Assembly: GCF_003325375.1 (NCBI RefSeq)
Contig: NZ_CP030862.1
Coordinates: 2,235,501-2,299,500 of the forward strand
DNA from: Streptomyces globosus
GTDB taxonomy: Bacteria > Actinomycetota > Actinomycetes > Streptomycetales > Streptomycetaceae
Direction: 5' to 3'
DNA length: 64,000 nucleotides
The first letter of the stretch is position 1. Each line of letters begins with the position of its first letter. This document shows, piece after piece, positions 43,468 to 51,678 of the stretch. Below the pieces are notes generated by a model that saw only the letters and a list, made by a program, of their open reading frames with translations, was not told the DNA's origin and searched no databases. Position numbers and translations under genes: made by a program.

Positions 43468-44229
43468 TCAGCCCGCCCTGCGGGCCTCGATGAGGAAACG
43501 GGAGGTGTGCGCGACGAACGGACCCTCGTGCTCGATGCGTTCGTGGAGCTCCTGCAGCCGCTCACGGTAGTGCCCCACGGTGAATCCCGGAACCATCCAC
43601 ACCACCTTCCGCAGGAAATAGATCACCGCGCCGATGTCGTGGAACTCGGTCCGCAGCCGCTCCGAGCGCAGGTCCACCACCTCCAGCCCCGCCCTCGAGG
43701 CCTCGGCGACGGCGTCGTCGGGGTGCCGGCGCCGCCGGACCCCATCCGGCTGCGGGCCGAGGAAGAACTCGACCAGCTCGAAGACGCTCGCCGGCCCGAC
43801 CTGCTGCGAGAAGTACGTGCCGCCCGGGGCCAGCACCCGCGCGATCTCGTCCCACCAGACCGTCACCGGGTGCCGGCTGCACACCAGCTCGAACGCCCCG
43901 TCGCCGAACGGCAGCGGCGGCTCGTCGGGATCGGCGACGACGACCGCGCCCAGCGGGTGCAGCAGCCGCGTGGCCCGGTCGACGTTCGGCGGCCAGGACT
44001 CCGTCGCGGCCGCCAGCGGCGGCAGCGGCCCGGCCCCGGCGAGGACCTCCCCGCCGCCGGTCTGGACGTCCAGCACCGACCGCACCCGGGCCAGGCGCTC
44101 GCCCAGCATGCGCTGGTAGCCCCAGGAGGGGCGCTGCTCAGTGGCCCGCCCGTCCAGCCAGGAGAAGTCCCACCCGTCCACCGAGACGGTCTCCGCCTCC
44201 GCCACCAGATGGTCGAAAGTTCGCGTCAT
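43468..44229 (-). CDS. SAM-dependent methyltransferase
   Basis: A class I methyltransferase of 253 residues. The SAM-binding part is VRSVLDVQTGGGEVLAG (motif I, with DxxTGGGE in place of DxGxGxG), then LLHPLGAVVVADPDEPPLPF and the post-core EIARVLAPGGTYFSQQVG. The C-terminus (FHDIGAVIYFLRKVVWMVPGF) is a domain seen in Streptomyces methyltransferases of unknown substrate. I begin at the ATG at 44229; the ORF extends to 44262. It shares the 3' end of the hrdB upstream region and is not obviously linked to hrdB function. Confidence 0.85.
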   Translation of the reverse strand: MTRTFDHLVAEAETVSVDGWDFSWLDGRATEQRPSWGYQRMLGERLARVRSVLDVQTGGGEVLAGAGPLPPLAAATESWPPNVDRATRLLHPLGAVVVADPDEPPLPFGDGAFELVCSRHPVTVWWDEIARVLAPGGTYFSQQVGPASVFELVEFFLGPQPDGVRRRRHPDDAVAEASRAGLEVVDLRSERLRTEFHDIGAVIYFLRKVVWMVPGFTVGHYRERLQELHERIEHEGPFVAHTSRFLIEARRAG

Positions 44230-44442
44230 GATCCATATCGTCCCAGGCGGGGAGCGGGCCATCCACCGATATTCCGCCCGCCGTGTTCGACTACAGTGGT
44301 CGCGGGCCGTGACTGGCGTTCGGGTGGATCACCACCGGGGAGCGGCCCGGCGTACGACCGTACGCCCGGCGTACCCCCGCGTACGCCGACTGCCGCGCGC
44401 CTGGGCGAACCGCGATTCCGCAGCGACGCCCAGGAGACCCCT

Positions 44443-45315
44443 ATGACGACTGCCCAGACCGCCCGGCTCATGGACGGCACCGCCCTCGCCCGCCGCATCT
44501 CCGAGCAGACCGCCCTGCACGCCGCGAACCTCGCCCGGCGCACCGGAACCGCCCCCTGCCTGGCGACCGTGCTGGTCGGCGAGGATCCCGCCTCCGTCAC
44601 CTACGTCCGGATGAAGCAGAACCGCTGCGCCAAGGCCGGCATCACCTCCCGGCACGTGGCGCTGCCCGCACAGACGACGACCGAGGAGCTCGTCGCCACC
44701 ATCACCGCCCTCTCCGAGGACCCGGAGATCAGCGGCATCCTGCTCCAGCACCCGGTGCCGCACCACATCGACGAGCGGGCCGCCTTCGAGGCCATCGCCC
44801 CCGGCAAGGACGTCGACGGCGTCACCATGCACTCCTTCGCCGCCATGGGCTTCGGCCTGCCCGGCTTCGTCTCCTGCACCCCCGGCGGGATCATGCGCCT
44901 GCTCGCCGAGTACGACGTCGACCTGACCGGCAGGCACGCCGTCGTCGTCGGCCGCAGCGCCATCCTCGGCAAGCCCGCCGGCATGCTGCTGCTGGAGCAG
45001 AACGCCACCGTCACCTACTGCCACTCCCGCACCAAGGACCTGTCCTCGATCGTCCGGCAGGCCGACGTCCTGGTCGCCGCCGTCGGCAAGGCCGAGTTCA
45101 TCCGCGGCGAGGACATCAAGCCCGGCGCCGTCGTCCTGGACGCCGGCTACAACGAGGGCAACGTCGGCGACGTCCACTTCGAGTCCGCAGCCGCCCGCGC
45201 CTCCCTGATCACCCCGGTCCCCGGCGGCGTCGGCCCGATGACCATCGCCGTCCTGCTGGAGCAGACCGTGCAGGCCGCCGCCGCCCAGGCCGGCCTCTCC
45301 CTCACGGACCTCTGA
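44443..45315 (+). CDS. folD: Bifunctional methylenetetrahydrofolate dehydrogenase/cyclohydrolase
   Basis: Oxidises 5,10-methylene-THF to 5,10-methenyl-THF with NADP and hydrolyses it to 10-formyl-THF, supplying one-carbon units for purines and formyl-Met. Catalytic Tyr and Lys are Y54 and K58 in SVTYVRMKQNRC. Further family blocks are GILLQHPVPHHID, KDVDGVTMHSFAAMG, VVVGRSAILGKPAGMLL and ITPVPGGVGPMT. It has 290 residues. The ATG at 44443 has a GGAG six bases upstream. It is divergent from the methyltransferase gene. Confidence 0.97.
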   Translation: MTTAQTARLMDGTALARRISEQTALHAANLARRTGTAPCLATVLVGEDPASVTYVRMKQNRCAKAGITSRHVALPAQTTTEELVATITALSEDPEISGILLQHPVPHHIDERAAFEAIAPGKDVDGVTMHSFAAMGFGLPGFVSCTPGGIMRLLAEYDVDLTGRHAVVVGRSAILGKPAGMLLLEQNATVTYCHSRTKDLSSIVRQADVLVAAVGKAEFIRGEDIKPGAVVLDAGYNEGNVGDVHFESAAARASLITPVPGGVGPMTIAVLLEQTVQAAAAQAGLSLTDL

Positions 45316-45355
45316 CCGCCCGCGGGTCGGCCGCCGCGCCCGCACCCCCGTACCG

Positions 45356-45393
45356 CCGGAACGCCCCGGATCCCTCACCCCGGGGCGTTCCGG
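45356..45393. terminator. Bidirectional terminator after folD
   Basis: Perfect 14-base arms CCGGAACGCCCCGG (45356-45369) and CCGGGGCGTTCCGG (45380-45393) with a 10-base loop. The hairpin contains the stop codon of the convergent membrane-protein gene (45375), so the right arm is coding. Confidence 0.8.
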
Positions 45394-46619
45394 CCTTCCC
45401 ACGGCCGCGGAGCGGGCTCCGGCTCCGCCGGGGCGCGCCGCACCGCAGCCACGATCGGCGAGGAGCTGAACTCCCGGGCCAGCTCCGCCAGCGGCCGCGA
45501 ATCCAGCCGGTGCGGGTCGTCGGGCCCCCGGTCGGCCGGCTCCCGGTGCTCCCCGACGCAGCCCGCCAGGTCGGCGGCGGCCCGCCTGCGCACGGCCGCC
45601 GCGAGCATCGCCGCGTCCGCCACGACCGACGCCTGCGGCTCCCCGATCCCCTCGGCGCGCGCCGCCTCGTACGCCGCCAGCCGCACCCCGGGGTCGAACC
45701 AGCACCCCAGCGCCAGGATCCCGTCGTCGATCACCGACTCGCGGTGGATCAGCCGGATCCCGATCGGGGACCACCAGGTCAGCGGCACCGTCATCACGCT
45801 CGGCGAGGCGAACCCGCGCAGTTCCTTCCACAGGGGGCGCAGCGTCCGGTAGCGGCTGTAGTCCCGCCAGGCGGGCGATCCGCCGACCAGCGGCACGATG
45901 AAACCGGAGCCCACCATCAGCGCCGCCGCCGCCGCGAACGGCGGGGCCACGTACGTCGACAGCGCGTCCCAGTCGCGGCCCGCCCAGCGTGCACCGACCG
46001 CCGCCCACTTGGAGACCAGGTAGCACAGGTCGAGGACCCCGCCCAGCACGATCAGCGCCAGGCCGGTCCGCAGCGGGCGCAGCCGGCGCAGCGAGGGGCC
46101 CACCCGCCGCAGCCACTTCCAGCACAGCACCGTCATCACCGAGCTGGCCGCCGTGTGCGCCAGCAGGTAGCAGACGATCATCTCGCGCACCCACGGCGTG
46201 TTCGCGTAGTACGTGTCGAGGTCCCGCAGCCGCTCCACGGGCGCCTCGCCCCTGACGAACAGCAGCACGATCAGCAGCGTGACCGCGCCGAACACGGCGA
46301 CCGTCAGCCGGGTGGCCCGCCGCACTGCTGCCGGCGGGCCGCCGCTCCAGTGCAGCACCAGCACGACGCACGACCCGGAGAACGCCGTCAGCGCCCCGTA
46401 CACCAGGGGCGCCGAGAAGTTGGTGATCCCGGTGAGCCGGTTGACCGCCGCGATGGTCGGGGGAGCCGCCAGGAACATCACGAGGCAGCCGGCGAACAGC
46501 ACCGCGCACACCGCGCGCATCAGCGGCTGGTCCCAGCCGCGCCGCAGCGTCGGCGCCTTGATCAGCAGGGCCAGGATCAGCACCGACCCCGGCACGTAGA
46601 GGATGAGCCCGTCCGTCAT
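45375..46619 (-). CDS. Seven-helix membrane protein of the MAB_1171c/DUF6545 type
   Basis: A 414-residue protein with seven hydrophobic helices (about 4-24, 36-59, 69-90, 104-122, 145-170, 185-205 and 225-250) and a cytoplasmic C-terminal half of about 160 residues. That half holds PLWKELRGFASPSVMTVPLT and the pattern RLIHRESVIDDGILALGCWFD. I recall this family (MAB_1171c, DUF6545) as frequent in actinobacteria next to XRE regulators and ImmA/IrrE proteins, without a proven function. Its ATG overlaps the stop of the monooxygenase gene by 4 bases (ATGA). It is the last gene of a four-gene operon. Confidence 0.85.
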   Translation of the reverse strand: MTDGLILYVPGSVLILALLIKAPTLRRGWDQPLMRAVCAVLFAGCLVMFLAAPPTIAAVNRLTGITNFSAPLVYGALTAFSGSCVVLVLHWSGGPPAAVRRATRLTVAVFGAVTLLIVLLFVRGEAPVERLRDLDTYYANTPWVREMIVCYLLAHTAASSVMTVLCWKWLRRVGPSLRRLRPLRTGLALIVLGGVLDLCYLVSKWAAVGARWAGRDWDALSTYVAPPFAAAAALMVGSGFIVPLVGGSPAWRDYSRYRTLRPLWKELRGFASPSVMTVPLTWWSPIGIRLIHRESVIDDGILALGCWFDPGVRLAAYEAARAEGIGEPQASVVADAAMLAAAVRRRAAADLAGCVGEHREPADRGPDDPHRLDSRPLAELAREFSSSPIVAAVRRAPAEPEPAPRPWEGRNAPG

Positions 46620-48151
46620 CGGGCCCGGCCGGCACGGCCCACCGGATCGACCGGGTCCACGGGGTCGGCGGGGTCGGGGGAGCCGGCGGGGTCCGCGGGC
46701 GGCGACGGCGGGGGGCCGGCCGGCTCCGCGGCCGCAACGGCGGCCCGTACGGGGTCCGCGTCCAGCCCGGCGACGGCCCGTTCGGCGGCCGTCAGCGGCG
46801 CGGCCTTCAGCGCACCCCGGTCGGAGGCGCGCAGCACGTGCCACACCACCGACGGGCCCAGCCAGTGCGTGGGCGGACTGCTCATTGTGATGACCTGGAG
46901 GAACGCCGCCGTCAGCGCCTCCCGCGTGGTCGCCCCCGTCATCAGCCGGCTGACGTAGGCGTTCAGCAGACCGGTCCCGGTCCGCGGCCGCATCCCCGTC
47001 GCCCCCGGGTACAGGATGTCCTGCGACGTGGCCAGCTCCCAGGCGGTGGCCACCTGCGGGGCCAGCGCCCGCTGCGCCTCCCGGCCGATGGACGGGTGGG
47101 CGAGCCCCTTGGCCCGCAGCAGCGCCCGCACCGCGAGCAGTCCCCGGGCGGCGACCGTCATGCCCTGCCCGTACAGCGGGTTGAAGGTGGCCACGGAGTC
47201 CCCGACCGCGAAGAACCCGTCGGGCAGGTCGGCCTTCTCGAAGTAGACGCGGCGGTTCGCGGTGCCCTGCGTGACGGCGACGTCCGTGAGCGGTCGGCGC
47301 TTTTCGAGGAGCTCGCCGACGATGGGATCGCGGACGCTCTTGGCGAACGGGACGAACAGCTCCGGATCCCCGGTCGGCTGCCCGCCGCGGGTGCCGGACA
47401 GCGTCGCCTGCCACTGCCCGTTCTCGATCGGCACGATCGTCGCGGTCCGGCCCGGGACGGGAACCCGCGGATCGGACTGCACGTTGACGATGGGGAAGCC
47501 CGACTCGTGTGCCCCCGGCGGTGCCTCGAACAGCCGCGTCGCGTACACCAGCCCGGAGTCCACTTCAGCCTGCCGGATCCCGCCCGCGCCGAGCTCCCGC
47601 AGCCAGATCCGGGAGCGCGAGCCGCGCCCGCTCGCGTCGACCACGAGGTCGGCGGTGACCAGCCGCCCCTTCTCCTCCGGGGTGTCGACGCGGACGCCGG
47701 TGATCCGGGCCGCCGTCCCCTCCAGGGCCCGCACCCGGCTCCGCTGGAGGACGGTCACCCCGCGCAGGCCCCTCACCCGGGCCCGGACGACCGCGTCGAG
47801 GAGGTCCCGGCTGCACGAGATGGTGAACTGCTTCTCCCGGCACCGCGGGATCCAGCCCTGCGCCGTCATGGTGACCAGCTCGACGGGCAGGCTGCGGCGC
47901 ATCGCGCCCGCGGCGATCCACTCCTGTGTGATCCCCGGCAGGATCTTCTCGATGGCCCGAGCCCCGCCCGACCACAGGACGTGCACGTGCCGGGCCTGCG
48001 GGAGCCCGCGCCGCGGCACGGGGCCGTCGGGCAGCACGTCGGCATCGACGATCGTGACCGTCGCGTGCTCGGCGAGCACGGCCGCGGCGAGGAGCCCGGC
48101 CATGCTGCCGCCGATGACGACGGCGTGACGGGGCTGGGGGTAAGCGGTCAT
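46616..48151 (-). CDS. FAD-dependent monooxygenase (squalene-epoxidase/halogenase fold)
   Basis: A flavoprotein of 511 residues. The FAD Rossmann start is AVVIGGSMAGLLAAAVLAEH (GxSxxG variant of GxGxxG), with the ribose acid at IVDAD, the second FAD block DASGRGSRSR and the conserved GD motif FFAVGDSVATFNPLYGQGM. It resembles aromatic or isoprenoid hydroxylases. The substrate is unknown; the operon suggests a small hydrophobic molecule. The C-terminal 30 residues are an Asp-Pro repeat (PADPAGSPDPADPVDP) and are probably disordered. The upstream 190 bases contain tandem repeats. Confidence 0.85.
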   Translation of the reverse strand: MTAYPQPRHAVVIGGSMAGLLAAAVLAEHATVTIVDADVLPDGPVPRRGLPQARHVHVLWSGGARAIEKILPGITQEWIAAGAMRRSLPVELVTMTAQGWIPRCREKQFTISCSRDLLDAVVRARVRGLRGVTVLQRSRVRALEGTAARITGVRVDTPEEKGRLVTADLVVDASGRGSRSRIWLRELGAGGIRQAEVDSGLVYATRLFEAPPGAHESGFPIVNVQSDPRVPVPGRTATIVPIENGQWQATLSGTRGGQPTGDPELFVPFAKSVRDPIVGELLEKRRPLTDVAVTQGTANRRVYFEKADLPDGFFAVGDSVATFNPLYGQGMTVAARGLLAVRALLRAKGLAHPSIGREAQRALAPQVATAWELATSQDILYPGATGMRPRTGTGLLNAYVSRLMTGATTREALTAAFLQVITMSSPPTHWLGPSVVWHVLRASDRGALKAAPLTAAERAVAGLDADPVRAAVAAAEPAGPPPSPPADPAGSPDPADPVDPVDPVGRAGRAR

Positions 48152-48205
48152 GTGTGGGTGCTGCTCTCTGTCAGGGCCGCAGGCGGTCAGCGGCGCGCGA
48201 GGAAC

Positions 48206-48232
48206 GTCGGCGGCGTCGGCGGCGTCGGCGGG
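48206..48232. repeat. Three tandem 9-base repeats
   Basis: Three near-identical units of GTCGGCGGC (48206-48214, 48215-48223, 48224-48232) lie between the ImmA/IrrE gene and the monooxygenase gene. They could affect expression of the downstream genes by slippage or structure. They are short, and the third unit differs at its last base. Confidence 0.6.
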
Positions 48233-48300
48233 GGCGTCGGCCGGGAGGGCGGTGCGGGGCGCGGCGCCCGCAGCGTGCGGCCTGCCGCGGCGTGCCCCGT

Positions 48301-48345
48301 CGTGCCCTGCCTCTCCGTGCCCTGCCTCTCCGTGCCTTGCCTCAC
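48301..48345. repeat. Three tandem 15-base repeats at the end of the ImmA/IrrE gene
   Basis: Two identical units CGTGCCCTGCCTCTC and a third with two changes (CGTGCCTTGCCTCAC) lie at 48301-48315, 48316-48330 and 48331-48345. The last overlaps the final codons and stop of the ImmA/IrrE-type gene. Expansion or contraction would change the length of the space before the monooxygenase gene. Confidence 0.75.
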
Positions 48346-48902
48346 CGCGCCCATCCCAGGGCCGTGCCGATCCGCTCGATCTGCTCGCACTGCGCCTGCC
48401 GAGGCGGCTCCAGGAAACCCTTGAGGATCTTCCCGAGGTGCAGTCCGAACGTCTCGGCCCGGATCTCCGCCGGGTCCTGCCGGTCCGCCCGGGCGGCCGC
48501 CTGCCGTACGACGCTCCCCAGCCCTGCCTGCGAGTTCAGCAGTTCCGCCAGGTCTCCGTGGCGGCCCGCGATCCGGGCGGCGACCGCCATGCCCGGGCCG
48601 TGGCTGTCACAGGTGCCCTCCTCCAGGTGCCACAGCTCGTGGCAGGCGATGACGAGCTGGTGCTCCGGCCGGGTCCGCTCCTCGATGACGAGCAGGTCGC
48701 GATCCGCCATCTCCAGCCACAGCCCGCTGGCGGTGTCCGGCGGGAACCCGGCGAACCGGAAGTTCACCGGCCGGCCGCCGCGCCTGCGCCCGTACGCCGC
48801 GCACAGGCTCCCGATGATCGCGGCGGCGTCGGCCGGCGGGGCCAGGCGCACGCCCGCCAGCAGATCCGCGCCGAGCTTCCGCATGGTCCGTGTCGTCCTC
48901 AT
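48342..48902 (-). CDS. ImmA/IrrE-type protein with an HExxH motif
   Basis: A 186-residue protein of the ImmA/IrrE (COG2856-like) metallopeptidase group. The zinc motif is H88-E-L-W-H92 in IACHELWHLEEG, preceded by a strand (LLVIEERTRPEHQLV) as in the family. Such proteases often cleave the regulator encoded next to them, relieving repression under stress; here the partner would be the XRE-like protein. The ATG at 48902 overlaps the stop of the regulator gene by 4 bases (ATGA), which keeps the two at equal dose. Confidence 0.82.
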   Translation of the reverse strand: MRTTRTMRKLGADLLAGVRLAPPADAAAIIGSLCAAYGRRRGGRPVNFRFAGFPPDTASGLWLEMADRDLLVIEERTRPEHQLVIACHELWHLEEGTCDSHGPGMAVAARIAGRHGDLAELLNSQAGLGSVVRQAAARADRQDPAEIRAETFGLHLGKILKGFLEPPRQAQCEQIERIGTALGWAR

Positions 48903-49996
48903 GGCACTCCCCCCTCGGCAGCGTCTTCGCGGCCCCGCACCGTGCGGGCCGGGCCCTCCCCGCGTGCGCCCGGGATCCCGAGCCGGCCCTCCCGGGCCAG
49001 CAGGTCGTCCAGGTGGTCGCGCAGCGACTGCCGGCCTGCGGCGGAGAGCCGGCCGGCCCGCGCGGCGATGCCGCGGACGTCATGCGCCCGCAGGGCCCCC
49101 AGCATCGGGTTGGCCGCGTCCCCGCCGGAGGCCAGCAGCCCGTGTTCGATGTCGGCGAGCGCGGCCGCCAGCGCCTCGGTGTCGTCCGCGAGGAGGAAGC
49201 CGCTGTCCACCCCGTAGAACCGCTGGATGCCGGCGGCCGCGGCCAGGCTCGGCAGCCCCTCGCCGCGGGCGAGGCGGGTCAGCGACTGCCCCGAGGCGTC
49301 GAACGAGCGGGCGATCGCGTCCAGCGAGTGCGGCTGGCCGTCGGGCCGCAGGCGGGTGCGCCGCAGATGGGTGAAGCGCTGGTGGACCTGCTCCGGCAGC
49401 GGGAGCCGCGGCGGCCGGCCCTCGAGGGTCTGCGCGACGGCGTGCGGCGGCATGCCCGTCAGGTGGGAGAGGAGGTCAAGGTCGTCGGCGGCGCCCGACC
49501 CGGACACGGCGCCCGCGGCCGCCCCCGGAGCGGCGGGCACGGTGGCGCCGGGGCAGGTGGAGGTCGCCACGGCCGCGACGGCCCGCTCCACCGCGCTCCG
49601 GCTGTCGGCGAGGAGGAAGCCCGCGTACACCCCGAAGAAGCGCTGCACCCCCGCCGCATGCCGTAACCGGGGCAGCCCGGTCCCGGCGTTCAGCGGGCCC
49701 AGGGACGCCCCGGGGGCGTCGAAGTCGTCGGCGATCGCGGCGAGCGGCCACTCCCGCCCCTGCCTGTCCCGCCGGGTGGCCCGCAGCCACCGGAACCGCC
49801 GGTGCACCCGCACGCATAACGGCACGGCCGGCGCAGCCCCCGCCAACACGGCCGGAATCAGGGCCGGTTCGACCCCGCTCAGATGCCCGAGCCGCTCCGC
49901 GTCGAGCACCTCGCGCGGATCCGCCCCCCGCTGCTCCGCCAGCACCGCGACGCGCTCCCAGGTCGCGGCGAGGGCGGGACGGAAAACGGCATCCAC
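48899..49996 (-). CDS. Regulator with two tandem XRE-like modules
   Basis: A 365-residue protein in which a unit of about 110 residues occurs twice with a period near 140: residues about 34-143 and 172-283. Each copy has HLxGxxP at its start, then VHxRFxxLRxTR, then (P/S)LxAIAxxFDAxGxSL, GxGLPxLxxAAGxQRF and GVxxGFLLAD, written here with x for variable positions. The AIAxxFDA...SLxxL stretch fits the helix-turn-helix of XRE regulators, but single-copy proteins are the norm. The C-terminal 60 residues are helical. The GTG at 49996 follows AGGGAG; the frame is open to 50434, but this part is not coding-like. Confidence 0.8.
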   Translation of the reverse strand: MDAVFRPALAATWERVAVLAEQRGADPREVLDAERLGHLSGVEPALIPAVLAGAAPAVPLCVRVHRRFRWLRATRRDRQGREWPLAAIADDFDAPGASLGPLNAGTGLPRLRHAAGVQRFFGVYAGFLLADSRSAVERAVAAVATSTCPGATVPAAPGAAAGAVSGSGAADDLDLLSHLTGMPPHAVAQTLEGRPPRLPLPEQVHQRFTHLRRTRLRPDGQPHSLDAIARSFDASGQSLTRLARGEGLPSLAAAAGIQRFYGVDSGFLLADDTEALAAALADIEHGLLASGGDAANPMLGALRAHDVRGIAARAGRLSAAGRQSLRDHLDDLLAREGRLGIPGARGEGPARTVRGREDAAEGGVP

Positions 49997-50336
49997 CGTG
50001 TGGTTCTCCCTGTGTCGACAGGACGTTCGAGGGTCGATCGGCTTGCAAGCAGCGTAGCCCGCGAGCCGCAAGAGGGAGATAAGAACCCAACGTTTCCTGC
50101 GCTCCACATCAAAGAACGTTGGCCCCGGCCTGCCCCGCCCCGGCCCGAGCCCGGCCGACTCCCATGACCCCTGAGGTAATCGACCGCGGCAACCCCCCGG
50201 CGGCACAGTGGGGGCACCGGACGGCGCGGCCCGCCGGAAGCGCCCCGGCCCACCCCGGAGCGGCCCCGGCCGCCCCCGCCGCCCGTCCCGTTCCGCGCCC
50301 GTCCACCCCGCCGCCCCCTCTGGAGGTTGATCCGCC
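49997..50336. other. Upstream region of the XRE-ImmA operon
   Basis: This 340-base divergent region holds the palindrome GCTTGCAAGC (50041-50050) and the inverted repeat CCAACGTT-N20-AACGTTGG (50087-50122). The sequence is less GC-rich at 50070-50120 than its surroundings, as expected for a promoter. I could not fix a -10/-35 pair. The rest, 50130 to 50320, is Pro/Ala-coding-like noise with no gene I trust. Confidence 0.55.
50087..50122. promoter_or_regulatory. Inverted repeat CCAACGTT-N20-AACGTTGG
   Basis: Perfect 8-base arms (50087-50094 and 50115-50122), each containing the 6-base palindrome AACGTT, with the palindromes 26 bases apart. This lies about 91 to 126 bases upstream of the XRE-like gene start and could be a double operator for its own product, which has two DNA-binding-like modules. 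Binding is inferred. Confidence 0.5.
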
Positions 50337-50765
50337 GTGTCCGCAACCCTGGTCGCCGGAGTCGCCCGTACCGCGGTGCCGCAGACCGCCCTGCGCCGCT
50401 TCCTCGCCCTCGACGCCGCCGTCACCGGAGCCAACGGCCTCGCCTACGCCGCCTTCAGCGCCCCCCTCGGCCGGCTCCTCGGCATCGGCGCGGACACGCT
50501 GTTCGGCCTCGGCTTCCTCCTCACCGCCTACGCCGCAGCCGTCGCCTGGACGGCCTCGCGGCGCCGGCCCCCGGCCCGGCCCGTCGCCCTCGTCATCGAG
50601 GCCAACTGCGCCTGGACGGTGCTCAGCCTCGTCTCCCTGTTCCTGTGGGACGCCCCCACCGCCGCCGGGCTGGTGTGGGTCCCGGCGCAGGCGCTCGCCG
50701 TCGCCGGCTTCGCCCTCCTGCAGCACCTGGCGCTGCGGGCCTGCGCCGCGTCAGACCGCCAGTGA
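50337..50765 (+). CDS. Small integral membrane protein, unknown function
   Basis: A 142-residue protein with about four hydrophobic helices (FLALDAAVTGANGLAYAAFS, LFGLGFLLTAYAAAVAWTA, VLSLVSLFLWDAP, VPAQALAVAGFALLQHLAL). This four-helix layout with a conserved N-terminal RFLALDAAVTG resembles the small DUF-type membrane proteins common in Streptomyces. The start GTG at 50337 follows GGAGG. Its last 15 bases overlap the end of the convergent XRE gene (50751), so it has no terminator of its own. Confidence 0.72.
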   Translation: MSATLVAGVARTAVPQTALRRFLALDAAVTGANGLAYAAFSAPLGRLLGIGADTLFGLGFLLTAYAAAVAWTASRRRPPARPVALVIEANCAWTVLSLVSLFLWDAPTAAGLVWVPAQALAVAGFALLQHLALRACAASDRQ

Positions 50766-51563
50766 GCGCAGGTACTCCACCGTCGCCGGGTCGGCCGGGA
50801 GCATCGTCTCGATGGCCAGCTCGGCGACGGTCACGTCCATCGGCGTGTTGAACGTCGCGATGGACGACACGAAGGACAGCACCCGCCCGTCGTGCTCGAT
50901 CACCAGCGGCAGCGCGATGTACGGGACCGCCCCGCCGTCCCCCGCCGGGCCGGCGGCCCGCCCCTGCGGCACGGGATAGGCCGCCACCTCCTCGTACAGG
51001 GCGCGCAGCACCTGCGAGCGGGACAGCGCGATCTGCCGCTCCATCTGCGCCAGCAGGTGGCCCCGCCACTCGGGCAGGTTGCGGATCCGCGGCGCCAGCC
51101 CCTCCGGGTGCAGGGTGATCCGCATCGCGTTCAGCGGCGGCACCAGGAGGTGCTCCGGCAGCCCGTCCAGCAGCATCAGGACACCGCGGTTCGCCGCGAC
51201 CACGTCGTACACCGCGTCCACGACGAGCGCCGGGTACGGCTCGTACCCGGTCAGCAGCCGCTGGAGCCCCTCCCGCAGCGTCCCCATCGCGGGGTCCGCC
51301 AGCGGCGTCTGCGCGTACTGCGGCGCGTACCCGGCCGCCAGCAGCAGCGAGTTGCGCTCGCGGACGGGCACGTCGAGGCGGTCGGCGAGCCGGAGCACCA
51401 TCTCCCGGCTGGGCGCGGACCGGCCCGTCTCGATGAAGCTGATGTGCCGCGCCGAGGAGTCGGCCCGGCCGGCGAGCTCCAGCTGGCTGATGCCGCGCCG
51501 CTGCCGCCAGGTGCGCAGCAGCTCCCCGACGGTGCCGCCGCCCGCACGTGTCATGGTCGCCAT
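50751..51563 (-). CDS. XRE-family regulator with MmyB-like ligand domain
   Basis: A 270-residue transcriptional regulator. The helix-turn-helix is at about 12-66 (LLRTWRQRRGISQLELAGRAD and ARHISFIETGRSAPS). The C-terminal two thirds match the MmyB-like PAS-related domain, with YPALVVDAVYDVVAANRGVL and LNAMRITLHPEGLAPRI. In the family this domain binds small ligands such as fatty acids. I place the start at the ATG at 51563; ATG 51554 is also possible. It is unrelated to the tandem XRE-like protein at 48899. It is divergent from the pterin dehydratase gene. Confidence 0.9.
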   Translation of the reverse strand: MATMTRAGGGTVGELLRTWRQRRGISQLELAGRADSSARHISFIETGRSAPSREMVLRLADRLDVPVRERNSLLLAAGYAPQYAQTPLADPAMGTLREGLQRLLTGYEPYPALVVDAVYDVVAANRGVLMLLDGLPEHLLVPPLNAMRITLHPEGLAPRIRNLPEWRGHLLAQMERQIALSRSQVLRALYEEVAAYPVPQGRAAGPAGDGGAVPYIALPLVIEHDGRVLSFVSSIATFNTPMDVTVAELAIETMLPADPATVEYLRSLAV

Positions 51564-51678
51564 GCACACGACGCTACCCCAGCGCGCCGGACCGGCGCGG
51601 AGCCTTCCTTCCCGCGCCTGCTGTGGGAACCTTGACCCCTCGTCAGGAGTTGGACCCGGCAGGGGAAGGAGCACGCCG

